DNA of 8,226 nucleotides from Acidimicrobiales bacterium. Lineage in GTDB: Bacteria > Actinomycetota > Acidimicrobiia > Acidimicrobiales > SZUA-35. This document shows positions 1-5,888 of this stretch, in pieces; position 1 is the first letter of the stretch, and each line of letters starts with the position of its first letter. The stretch is from positions 1 through 8,226 of the forward strand of contig JAHECQ010000170.1 of assembly GCA_024641625.1 (NCBI GenBank), read 5' to 3'. Both the position numbers and the translations under genes were made by a program. The notes beneath the pieces were generated by a model. It searched no databases. It had not been told where the DNA came from and was given only the letters and a program-made list of their open reading frames with translations.

Positions 1-1209
1 CGCCAGCCCATCGAGCACCTGTTCCTCGGATCCGATCAGGTGCAGATCGGCCGGCTCGGTCAGTCCTTCCTTCTCGATGACCGCGGCGTAGGACGGCAGG
101 GCACTGTAGAAGGCCCCGATTTGCCTGGCTTGTTCGTAGGCGGCGGCTCGATCCTCGGTCACACAGATGCGCACCAACGACATGATTCGAGGTTCCGGGC
201 GCCCGGCAGCCTCGGCGGCCGCTCGGACCCGCGGTCCGACATGGGTTCGGATGGTCCGTGGGCCGCACTGACCCACCGTGGTCCCGGCCGCCACCCCGCC
301 GGCGAGTTCGAGCATGCGCGGTCCGAGTCCGGCCAACAACACCGGGGTCGGCTCGGCGTCGATCGCCAACTCACCATGTGCGGTGATCTGTTCGCCGTCG
401 AGCGCCGCAACCCCACCTTCGAGCAAGGGGATCAGGCCCTGGAGGAACTCACGGGTGTACCCGAGTGGGCGATCCCATGACAGGCCGAGGGCCGACTCGA
501 CCCCGACCCGGTGGGACGGCCCGACCCCGAGGGTGAACCGTCCGCCCCACGCCGATTGCGCCGTCCGCACGGCCTGGGCGAGTGCAATCGGATGACGCCC
601 ATAGAGCGGCACCACCGAGGTCCCCACCTCGTTCAACGACGACGCGTCGCCGACGACCGCGGCCAACGCCACCACCGGGTCGACCGCGTTGGATTGGGAC
701 ACCCAGAACGAATCGAAGCCCACTTCTGCGGCCCATGCGGCGTACTCACGGACTTCGCCCACCGACGCCAGGGCCACCCCGCCGGCCAGCCCCCACTGCA
801 CGCCGAGTCGCCGACCTTCCCGACGGCCCGATTCCACGAACGGCACGACCTCGGTCACCGCCTCGCGGTCGATGGGACCGTAGAGGTGCGGGAACGTGCC
901 GTGGTCGGACGTGTCCTCGTAGATCACCGGCGAGGTGAGCCTGGCGGGGTCCAGGCGCACCAACACCAGATCGGAACGATCGCGGTAGTGCCGATACGCC
1001 GTGTGCACCACCTGCGCCGGCGTCGAACAATGAATGAATCCCTCGGCGGCCAATGAGGGTGCTCGATAGGGTTCGGCTTGGTTGTGTTGCCACGCCTCGA
1101 GCGTCGTCAGGTGCACGATTTCGGCACGGTCTGAGGCGGCACGGTCTGAGGGGGCACGGTTGGACCCGGCGGCGGGGGTGGCGGAATCGGCAGGCTTGGA
1201 ATCGGACAC
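1..1209 (-). CDS. DUF952 - F420-dependent LLM oxidoreductase fusion protein (3' end outside window)
   Basis: One uninterrupted frame of 403 visible codons, with the stop lying beyond the left edge. Residues 1-30 are a Ser/Ala/Asp-rich low-complexity leader. Residues about 31-126 are a DUF952 domain, with His33, APSLAAEGFIHCS (50-62) and FPHLYGP (106-112). Residues about 134-403 match the TIGR03564 family of LLM TIM-barrel enzymes, with AAEVGFDSFWVSQ (160-172), VVPLYGRHPIALAQA, GGRFTLGVGPSHRVGVE and, near the end, LPSYAAVIEKEGL and EPADLHLIGSEEQV. Probably about 20-30 residues are missing. Family knowledge: LLM enzymes of this type move hydride to or from coenzyme F420 in the cytosol; the substrate cannot be read here. 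DUF952 has no settled function; from memory it belongs with ADP-ribosyltransferase-like folds. The GTG at 1209 is the first start after the in-frame TGA at 1243-1245. GTG 1116, right at the DUF952 domain, is the alternative; neither has a clear ribosome site. The enzyme class is secure; the start and the role of the fusion are not. Confidence 0.85.
   Translation of the reverse strand, partial: MSDSKPADSATPAAGSNRAPSDRAASDRAEIVHLTTLEAWQHNQAEPYRAPSLAAEGFIHCSTPAQVVHTAYRHYRDRSDLVLVRLDPARLTSPVIYEDTSDHGTFPHLYGPIDREAVTEVVPFVESGRREGRRLGVQWGLAGGVALASVGEVREYAAWAAEVGFDSFWVSQSNAVDPVVALAAVVGDASSLNEVGTSVVPLYGRHPIALAQAVRTAQSAWGGRFTLGVGPSHRVGVESALGLSWDRPLGYTREFLQGLIPLLEGGVAALDGEQITAHGELAIDAEPTPVLLAGLGPRMLELAGGVAAGTTVGQCGPRTIRTHVGPRVRAAAEAAGRPEPRIMSLVRICVTEDRAAAYEQARQIGAFYSALPSYAAVIEKEGLTEPADLHLIGSEEQVLDGLA
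1124..1168. repeat. 15-bp tandem repeat, three degenerate copies
   Basis: Plus-strand copies lie at 1124-1138 (GCACGGTCTGAGGCG), 1139-1153 (GCACGGTCTGAGGGG) and 1154-1168 (GCACGGTTGGACCCG). The first two differ at one base; the third is diverged after the first seven bases. The unit is exactly five codons, so it stays in frame in the minus-strand fusion gene, where it encodes the repeated segments RAPSD and RAASD in the leader before the DUF952 domain. It looks like slippage-driven expansion of a flexible leader. Confidence 0.75.
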
Positions 1210-1242
1210 CGATGCAGTCTGGCAGATGCATCCCTCGAGCTC

Positions 1243-1374
1243 TCAACCAACCCCGATGCGACGCAGCACGTAGACCAGCGGAGCCAGGGCTGCGGTCAGG
1301 GCGATGATGACAACGATCGACAAGAACGGGATCTGCATCCGTTCGGGCAGCTTGTCCTTCCAGGCGCCGGTCAC
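1243..1374 (-). CDS. small single-pass membrane protein, 43 aa
   Basis: A GTG-initiated 43-codon frame ends with TGA at 1243-1245. The product has a charged N-terminus (TGAWKDKLPERMQ, residues 2-14), one hydrophobic segment of about 20 residues (roughly 15-36: IPFLSIVVIIALTAALAPLV) and a basic end (LRRIGVG). The charge pattern is mixed, so topology is not obvious. In 36 of 43 codons the third base is G or C, as expected for real genes here. An in-frame TAA at 1417-1419 limits how far upstream it can begin, and GTG 1374 is the only good start. It sits 33 bp upstream of the DUF952-LLM gene on the same strand, so cotranscription is likely, and it diverges from the J-domain gene. I do not recognise the family. 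It could be spurious, but composition, hydrophobic profile and position favour a gene. Confidence 0.55.
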   Translation of the reverse strand: MTGAWKDKLPERMQIPFLSIVVIIALTAALAPLVYVLRRIGVG

Positions 1375-1415
1375 GATGCACTTGGCGGCCCCAACGGTGC
1401 CCCCATGAGCCGGGG

Positions 1416-1421
1416 ATTACA
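1416..1421 (-). promoter_or_regulatory. possible -10 box for the 43-aa gene
   Basis: Read on the minus strand this is TGTAAT, five of six matches to TATAAT. It lies 42 bp before the GTG at 1374, giving a leader of roughly 35 nt. It overlaps the plus-strand -10 box of the J-domain gene. No convincing -35 box is visible, and the assignment is an inference from position and match. Confidence 0.35.
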
Positions 1422-1423
1422 CT
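1418..1423 (+). promoter_or_regulatory. -10 box of the J-domain gene, likely leaderless
   Basis: TACACT fits the actinobacterial TAnnnT consensus. Exactly 7 nt separate it from the ATG at 1431, the second of two tandem ATG codons (1428 and 1431), so the transcript would begin at or next to the start codon. There is no good Shine-Dalgarno sequence before either ATG, which agrees with leaderless translation. No -35 element is evident. Confidence 0.45.
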
Positions 1424-1427
1424 CGCA

Positions 1428-2156
1428 ATGATGGCATCGGTGACCCACTACAGCGTGTTGGACGTGGCGCCTGATGCCACCATCGACGCCATCCGTGCCG
1501 CGTATCGACGACAAGCTCGCCAGTTGCACCCCGACGTGACCGCAACCGGCGATGGCGGCGAGGCGATGGCAAGGGTGAACGAGGCCTGGCGGGTGCTCTC
1601 CAACTCCTCGACTCGGCGCGCCTACGACAACGCGCTGACGCCCGATCCCCGCACCAACTGGGGCGCACGCCCCACGCAATTCGTCGCCCACGAACCGAAC
1701 GACACCCCGCAGCCACCACCCCAGGCCAATCGCACCCGCCGCATGGCGTGGATCACCGGGGTGCAGTCCCAGATCGCGCGCCTGAGCCGCCTGGCCGGAC
1801 GAAGCGCCAGCCAGGCGATGCTCGTTCGTTCGAATCGGGCACCGCGCCAGGTGTACGAGGCAGTGGTGGAGCAGATCATCGGGGAATTGCTCCAGGAGAC
1901 CGAATCCCGAGTTCGAGCGGCGAGGGCCGCCGGCGCCGCGCCACTCGATCTGGGCGTCGCGGCGACCCTCATCGGTCTTCGATCGATCGCCGATCGACTC
2001 CGACGCGACGCGACGCTGGGGATCACCGCCGAGGTGGAGATGAAAGCGGAGCTGATCGATCGGATGTGGGACATCCTGGCTCACGAGCTCACCAAACAGC
2101 TGACCGTCGCCCTCGGCGGCAACCCGCACGTCGGCCACGCGCTCTCCCACCGATGA
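1428..2156 (+). CDS. J-domain protein (DnaJ-like co-chaperone) with unknown C-terminal domain
   Basis: 242 residues. The N-terminal J domain covers about 7-69: HYSVLDVAPDAT, the basic helix II IRAAYRRQARQL, the invariant HPD tripeptide at 34-36, then NEAWRVLSN and RRAYDNAL. The HPD loop is what stimulates the ATPase of a DnaK/Hsp70 partner. There is no Gly/Phe-rich region, no CxxCxGxG zinc repeats and no recognisable substrate-binding domain, so this is a class C type J protein and not DnaJ. Residues about 70-105 are a Pro/Asn/Thr-rich linker; about 105-235 are predicted mostly helical, rich in Arg, Ala and Glu, with no family I can name. No signal or membrane segment is visible. Tandem ATGs at 1428 and 1431 both work; the -10 spacing favours 1431. 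The client is unknown. Confidence 0.88.
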   Translation: MMASVTHYSVLDVAPDATIDAIRAAYRRQARQLHPDVTATGDGGEAMARVNEAWRVLSNSSTRRAYDNALTPDPRTNWGARPTQFVAHEPNDTPQPPPQANRTRRMAWITGVQSQIARLSRLAGRSASQAMLVRSNRAPRQVYEAVVEQIIGELLQETESRVRAARAAGAAPLDLGVAATLIGLRSIADRLRRDATLGITAEVEMKAELIDRMWDILAHELTKQLTVALGGNPHVGHALSHR

Positions 2157-2185
2157 CGAGGCCGCTGGAAGTCTGGGCCATTCGG

Positions 2186-2191
2186 TAGAGT
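2186..2191 (+). promoter_or_regulatory. -10 box of the LLM gene at 2199, likely leaderless
   Basis: TAGAGT fits TAnnnT and is followed by exactly 7 nt (CCGGGCC) and then the ATG at 2199. There is no Shine-Dalgarno match before that ATG. The same geometry is seen at 1418-1431. It gives the gene its own start of transcription, although it lies only 42 bp after the J-domain gene. No -35 box stands out. Confidence 0.5.
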
Positions 2192-2198
2192 CCGGGCC

Positions 2199-3047
2199 AT
2201 GCAGTACGGCCTCATGATCTTCCCCACCGACCAGACGATGCAGCCCCTCGAACTCGGGCGCGAGGCCGAGGAACGCGGGTTCGAATCGCTCTGGTTCCCC
2301 GAGCATTCCCACATCCCCACCAGCCGGGTCAGCCCGTGGGGTGGGCGACCGGGCGCTCCCCCACTCCCCGAGTTCTACTGGCGAACCCATGACCAGTTCG
2401 TGGCCCTGGCCGGAGTCGCCGCCACGACCACCACCCTCAAGATCGGGACCGGCATCACCCTCGTCGCTCAACGTGATCCGATCTGGCTGGCCAAGGAGGT
2501 CGCCTCGCTCGACAACCTGTCGAATGGTCGCTTCCTGTTCGGCATCGGCTACGGCTGGAACAAGGAGGAACTCGCCCATCACGGCGTGAAGTACGCAGAT
2601 CGACGCGCCCGCCTGCGCGAGTGCATCCTGGCGATGAAGGAGCTCTGGGGCAAGGACGAGGCCTCGTTCGCCGGCGAGCACGTGAACTTCGACTCGAGCT
2701 GGTCGTGGCCCAAGCCGGTCCAGACACCGCACCCTCCCATCTATCTGGGTGGTGCAGCCGGTCCGAAGACGGCCATGGACATCGTCGAGTTCTGCGATGG
2801 CTGGATGCCGATCGGAGGACGGCATGCCTTCGACGCCGGTTGGACCGAGATCGAGAAAGCGGCGAACGCCGCCGGGCGAGATTCGTCGACCATCGACCGT
2901 GGCATCTTCGGTGCGCCCACCGAGCCGGCCAAGCTGGCCGAGCTCGAGGAGGCAGGAGTCACCCGAGCGATCTTCGGACTCCCCCAGGGCCCTCGCGACG
3001 ATGTCCTGCGGGCAATGGACCGCCTCATGCCCCTGATCGAGGGCTGA
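2199..3047 (+). CDS. F420-dependent LLM class oxidoreductase, Rv2161c-like
   Basis: 282 residues, a full-length single-domain luciferase-like monooxygenase fold, cytosolic. Visible landmarks are GREAEERGFESLWFPEHSHIP (about 20-40), the segment TLKIGTGITLVAQRDPIWLAKE (79-100), LDNLSNGRFLFGIGYGW (104-120), WPKPVQTPHPPIYLGG (170-185) and FCDGWMPIGG (198-207). This order and length match the TIGR03619 (Rv2161c-type) F420 subfamily, as judged from memory. Such enzymes use reduced or oxidised deazaflavin F420 for hydride transfer; many use FMN, so the cofactor is inferred from the subfamily. The substrate is not predictable. The start is fixed by the -10 box at 2186 and by the MQYGLMIFP N-terminal strand typical of the family. 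It converges on the GGDEF gene with only 4 bp between stops. Confidence 0.9.
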   Translation: MQYGLMIFPTDQTMQPLELGREAEERGFESLWFPEHSHIPTSRVSPWGGRPGAPPLPEFYWRTHDQFVALAGVAATTTTLKIGTGITLVAQRDPIWLAKEVASLDNLSNGRFLFGIGYGWNKEELAHHGVKYADRRARLRECILAMKELWGKDEASFAGEHVNFDSSWSWPKPVQTPHPPIYLGGAAGPKTAMDIVEFCDGWMPIGGRHAFDAGWTEIEKAANAAGRDSSTIDRGIFGAPTEPAKLAELEEAGVTRAIFGLPQGPRDDVLRAMDRLMPLIEG

Positions 3048-3051
3048 ACCG

Positions 3052-3942
3052 TCAGATCGCGATGATCTCCGTGCGGTTCCCACCGCTCGAGGCCAACTTC
3101 GATCCCATTGCCTCGACCTTCGTCTGGATCTGATCCAGCGTCGGACGCCGGACGCCGATGGTGGCCACCAGGACACTGCTGGTGAAGCTCACCAGCCCGC
3201 CATCGAACTCGACCGGCAACGACACCTCGTTGCGGAGGCGTTCAGCGATCTCGCTGAGCTGCTCTGCCGTCGACTCGGAGGCGAGCACGGCCAGGAACGC
3301 CCCGTCGTCGAAACGACCGAGCAGATCGGGACCACGCAGCCGCGCCTGGACCCGTTCGCCGACCTGACGCGAGACCCGTTCGACGACGCGGACGCCCCGT
3401 TCCTCACCGAGACGGACGAGATCATCGATCCAGATGGCGATCAGCGCGAGTGGTCGGGCGGCACTCGATCCCAGACGTTGATGAAGCTGTTCGAGCACGT
3501 GATAGCGATTGGGCAGGCCGGTGATCTGATCGTGGGTCAGCGCGCCGCCGGCAAGGGCCGACATCTGATGCTCGAGTTCCATGACCCGGGCCCCGACGAT
3601 CACCACGGAATCGCTGATGCGTCGACTGCTGAGCTCGATCGGCGTCAGGCCCGCAGCCAGGCGGAACTGATGCCGGGTGACGGTCTGGCTCGACTCGTCG
3701 AGGAACCGGGCGACGGTGAACTGCATCTCGCTGATGGCGAGTTCCGGCATGGGAGAACCCACCAAGCGGGCTCGGGGAATGCCCATGACCTCGACCGCGT
3801 CATCATTGGCGCCACGGATGACGCCATCGTCGATGACGAGGTAGGCACCGGGCGCGTAGCGCAGAATGTCCGCAATCTTGTCCGCTTCAGCGACCACTCT
3901 GTCTCCCATGGCTTGTCGTACTGATCGATGCTGCCGGTTCAC
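3052..3942 (-). CDS. PAS-GGDEF protein with degenerate active site, probable c-di-GMP receptor
   Basis: 296 residues, soluble. A PAS-like sensor covers about 24-115 (APGAYLVIDDGVIRGANDDAVEVMG at 30-54). A GGDEF domain covers about 136-296: HDQITGLPNR at 137-146 is the classic domain entry. The signature that should read GGDEF or GGEEF is DDGAF (212-216), and the metal-binding stretch usually like DxDxFKxxND is IWIDDLVRLGEE (170-181). Catalysis of c-di-GMP synthesis is therefore very unlikely. The inhibitory-site motif RxxD is present as RGPD (203-206), exactly five residues before the degenerate signature as in active enzymes, so it may bind c-di-GMP as a receptor. GTG 3942 is used here; ATG 3909 (residue 12) is an alternative that leaves both domains whole, and neither has a strong ribosome site. 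Its signal and output partner are unknown. Confidence 0.88.
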   Translation of the reverse strand: MNRQHRSVRQAMGDRVVAEADKIADILRYAPGAYLVIDDGVIRGANDDAVEVMGIPRARLVGSPMPELAISEMQFTVARFLDESSQTVTRHQFRLAAGLTPIELSSRRISDSVVIVGARVMELEHQMSALAGGALTHDQITGLPNRYHVLEQLHQRLGSSAARPLALIAIWIDDLVRLGEERGVRVVERVSRQVGERVQARLRGPDLLGRFDDGAFLAVLASESTAEQLSEIAERLRNEVSLPVEFDGGLVSFTSSVLVATIGVRRPTLDQIQTKVEAMGSKLASSGGNRTEIIAI

Positions 3943-3976
3943 GCTCTTGATGCTCTATCGGACCGATCCGACTGAC

Positions 3977-4003
3977 TCATGAGCAAACACCGGTTCATGA
4001 GCA
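3977..4003. repeat. direct repeat TCATGAGCA, possible operator
   Basis: Two identical 9-bp copies at 3977-3985 and 3995-4003, with 18 bp start to start. The first copy lies in an 8-bp palindrome CTCATGAG (3976-3983). They fall in the 85-bp gap between the mtr stop and the PAS-GGDEF start, 35-60 bp upstream of the latter, where a promoter would be expected. A regulator binding two sites on nearly the same helical face is possible; this is inference only. Confidence 0.3.
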
Positions 4004-4027
4004 CAGCTCCGCTCGCTGCTGACGAGT

Positions 4028-5425
4028 TCAGGCCGAGAGTTGATCGACCGCATCGAGAAGTGCATTTTCGATCACTTCCGACAGCGCAGGGTGGATGTAG
4101 AAGACATCGTTGGCCACGACATCGGCTCGTTGGCCGAACTGCATCGCCTGGATGAGTGGCTGGATGAGCGACGCAGCCTGCGAGCCCATCACGTGTGCGC
4201 CCACGATCAACAAGGTGTCCCGATCCACCAGGACCTTGGCGAACGACGTCGTGTCCTCCAGTGCCCAGCCGTGGGCCGTGCCTCCGTAGTCGCGACGTCC
4301 GACCACGTAGTCGATGCCCTGGTCGGTGGCCTGGGCCTCGGTCAAACCCACGGTCGCGACCTGGGGATGGCTGAACACCGCGCCCGGAACGGCGCGGTAG
4401 TCGACCCGTTTGAGATCGTCGGGATGCGCCAGGTTCCAGAACGCCACCTTGGCCTCGGCGTTGGCCAGATGCTTGAGTTGGTAGGCGTTCGAGAGATCAC
4501 CGACGGCATAGACACCGGCCACATTGGTTGCCTGAGTCTCCTCGACGACCACCCGTCCGTCAGGATGGGTGGCGACACCCGCCGCAGCGACGTTCAACAG
4601 GTCGCTGTTGGGGCGTCGACCGGTGGCTACCAGCAGTTCGTCCACCTCGATCTCGCCGTCGGCGGTGTGCAGGACGACGGCCTCGCCCCGATGTTCCACC
4701 CGAGTCGGCAACCGGCCCAGGTGGAGGGCAACCCGATCGGAGAACACCGCGGTGAATCGTTCGGCGATCTCGGTGTCGAACGAGCGGAGCAGGAGCGGCG
4801 ACCGACTGAACAGGTGCACCTCCGAACCCAGACCGCTGAACACGTGCCCCATCTCGGCGGCGATGAAGCCGCCACCGATGATGCCCAGTCGCCGAGGAAA
4901 GCGATCCAAGCGCATGATGGTGTCCGAGCTGTGGTGGCGAACCGAATCCAGGCCCTCGATCTCTGGTTCCGAGGGCCGAGCACCCGCAGCCAGGAAGTAG
5001 CGGGGCGCACTCAGATGACGACCGGCGTCGACGCCGTCGACGATCGAAACCACCAAGTTGCCGTCGCTCCGTTCGGCCTCGAAGGCCGCGGTCCCCCGGA
5101 TCAGCGTGACATTCGGGGTCCCCGATGCCCGATACTCCTCACCGCCGGCGGTGATGGGATCGATCCGACCGAACACCCGGTCTCGGATGGCGATCCAGTC
5201 GGCGCCGTTGAACGAGGTGTCGAGTCCCAGATGAGCGCTGTGGCCGGCCTGGAATGCGAAGTCGGCCGGCACCACGAACATCTTGGAGGGAATGCAGCCC
5301 ACGTTCAGGCACGTACCGCCGAAGATGCCACGCTCGATCAGGGCGATACGCATCCCGCTGAGGTAGTCCGGGATCGAGTTGCCCGACCCGCTGCCGACGA
5401 TGATGAGGTCAAAGGATTCAGTCAT
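4028..5425 (-). CDS. mtr: mycothione reductase
   Basis: 465 residues. This FAD-dependent pyridine nucleotide-disulfide oxidoreductase reduces oxidised mycothiol (mycothione) with NADPH in the cytosol, keeping the actinobacterial thiol pool reduced. Domains in order: FAD Rossmann motif GSGSGNS (11-17), redox disulfide GGTCLNVGCIPSKM with Cys39 and Cys44, NAD(P) site GIIGGGFIAAEMGHVF (181-196), VATGRRPN (266-273), the second FAD contact GVYAVGDLSNAYQLKHLAN (304-322), and the dimerisation domain ending in IHPALSEVIENALL, whose His445 and Glu450 form the catalytic base pair. GSGSGN replaces the GxGxxG/A seen in lipoamide dehydrogenases, and with TAHGWALEDT and IQPLIQAMQFG this points to mycothione reductase rather than glutathione or mercuric reductase. 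The start codon overlaps the stop of the DUF983 gene (ATGA), so translation is probably coupled. All key residues are present. Confidence 0.93.
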   Translation of the reverse strand: MTESFDLIIVGSGSGNSIPDYLSGMRIALIERGIFGGTCLNVGCIPSKMFVVPADFAFQAGHSAHLGLDTSFNGADWIAIRDRVFGRIDPITAGGEEYRASGTPNVTLIRGTAAFEAERSDGNLVVSIVDGVDAGRHLSAPRYFLAAGARPSEPEIEGLDSVRHHSSDTIMRLDRFPRRLGIIGGGFIAAEMGHVFSGLGSEVHLFSRSPLLLRSFDTEIAERFTAVFSDRVALHLGRLPTRVEHRGEAVVLHTADGEIEVDELLVATGRRPNSDLLNVAAAGVATHPDGRVVVEETQATNVAGVYAVGDLSNAYQLKHLANAEAKVAFWNLAHPDDLKRVDYRAVPGAVFSHPQVATVGLTEAQATDQGIDYVVGRRDYGGTAHGWALEDTTSFAKVLVDRDTLLIVGAHVMGSQAASLIQPLIQAMQFGQRADVVANDVFYIHPALSEVIENALLDAVDQLSA

Positions 5426-5856
5426 GATGCTTTCGTGTCTGCGCTACTGGTGGTCGAAGGTTGGACAACTCGTTCGAAATCGTTCGGTCCGGCGGGACGC
5501 ATACCGAGGTCGATGGCCGTCCAGAGCGTCTTGCTCGAGGGATAGAACAGCAGCGGCACGACAATCGATACCCCGACGCTCAGCCCTACCAAAGTCTTGA
5601 CCGGGAAGTCGGGGAAGGTCACGATCATGCTCCCCACCACGGTCAGGAGCAGCGCGCCGAAACTGACGATGGTATTGATGCCGATGGCTCCGATCCAATG
5701 TCCCTCGATGCGCTCGAAGTGGAAACCGCAGCGAGGACAATCGGCGACCATCCGCTCCCAATGGAACAGATCACGCCGGCCACAGACCGGACACGCCTTG
5801 GTGAAGCCCCGCCACAACATCACCCCCAGGCCGGGGTTGGCATCTCGTCCATGCAT
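5422..5856 (-). CDS. DUF983 family zinc-ribbon membrane protein
   Basis: 144 residues from ATG 5856. The N-terminal part holds a four-cysteine zinc ribbon, CPVCG (Cys22, Cys25) and CPRCG (Cys40, Cys43), preceded by LWRGFTKA, the usual opening of DUF983 proteins. Two membrane segments follow (about 55-80 and 87-105) and then LLFYPSSKTLWTAIDLGMRP, which fits the family's closing segment. The last 25 residues are polar and Ser/Thr-rich. The function of DUF983 is not established; the ribbon is expected on one face of the inner membrane. ATG 5856 is chosen over the upstream TTG at 5886 because AGGA lies 8 nt before it and because TTG would overlap the ribosome site of the divergent gene. Its TGA overlaps the mtr ATG by four bases, so the two form a coupled operon. 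Confidence 0.88.
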   Translation of the reverse strand: MHGRDANPGLGVMLWRGFTKACPVCGRRDLFHWERMVADCPRCGFHFERIEGHWIGAIGINTIVSFGALLLTVVGSMIVTFPDFPVKTLVGLSVGVSIVVPLLFYPSSKTLWTAIDLGMRPAGPNDFERVVQPSTTSSADTKAS

Positions 5857-5862
5857 CTCCCC

Positions 5863-5868
5863 TATCCT
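5863..5868 (+). promoter_or_regulatory. possible -10 box of the dehydrogenase gene
   Basis: TATCCT fits TAnnnT and lies 20 bp before the ATG at 5889, predicting a leader of roughly 13 nt that begins just before the Shine-Dalgarno sequence. TTGGCA at 5837-5842 resembles a -35 box, but the 20-bp gap is longer than usual. It sits between the divergent starts at 5856 and 5889. Confidence 0.35.
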
Positions 5869-5876
5869 GCCCGCTC

Positions 5877-5882
5877 GGAGGT
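5877..5882 (+). promoter_or_regulatory. strong Shine-Dalgarno site for the dehydrogenase gene
   Basis: GGAGGT, six nt before ATG 5889, is the best ribosome site in the window and fixes that start. It stands out because the two genes at 1428 and 2199 have none. Confidence 0.8.
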
Positions 5883-5888
5883 CCAATC

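Noticed and set aside
1209..1374. The 43-residue frame and the fusion gene are in the same frame with only one TGA (1243-1245) between them, suggesting readthrough or a longer membrane-anchored protein
   Set aside because: No readthrough or selenocysteine signal is visible, and the fusion gene has its own start at 1209. A TGA next to a complete short membrane protein is more simply a real stop.
1371..3176. 601-codon open frame on the minus strand, antisense to the J-domain and LLM genes
   Set aside because: It lies opposite two well-recognised genes and has no recognisable domain. Long antisense frames are expected in GC-rich coding DNA where stops are rare.
3958..3971. Inverted repeat TCGGA-CCGA-TCCGA upstream of the PAS-GGDEF gene
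   Set aside because: A five-pair stem without a T-run is too short to call a terminator, and chance occurrence is likely.
4040..5545. 501-codon open frame on the plus strand opposite mtr
   Set aside because: Its length follows from the codon phase of mtr. The composition is rich in His, Arg and Gly with no known motif, and it crosses the mtr-DUF983 junction.
5422..5886. TTG start at 5886 for the DUF983 protein
   Set aside because: ATG 5856 has AGGA at good spacing and begins just ahead of the conserved part; the TTG would overlap the control region of the divergent gene.
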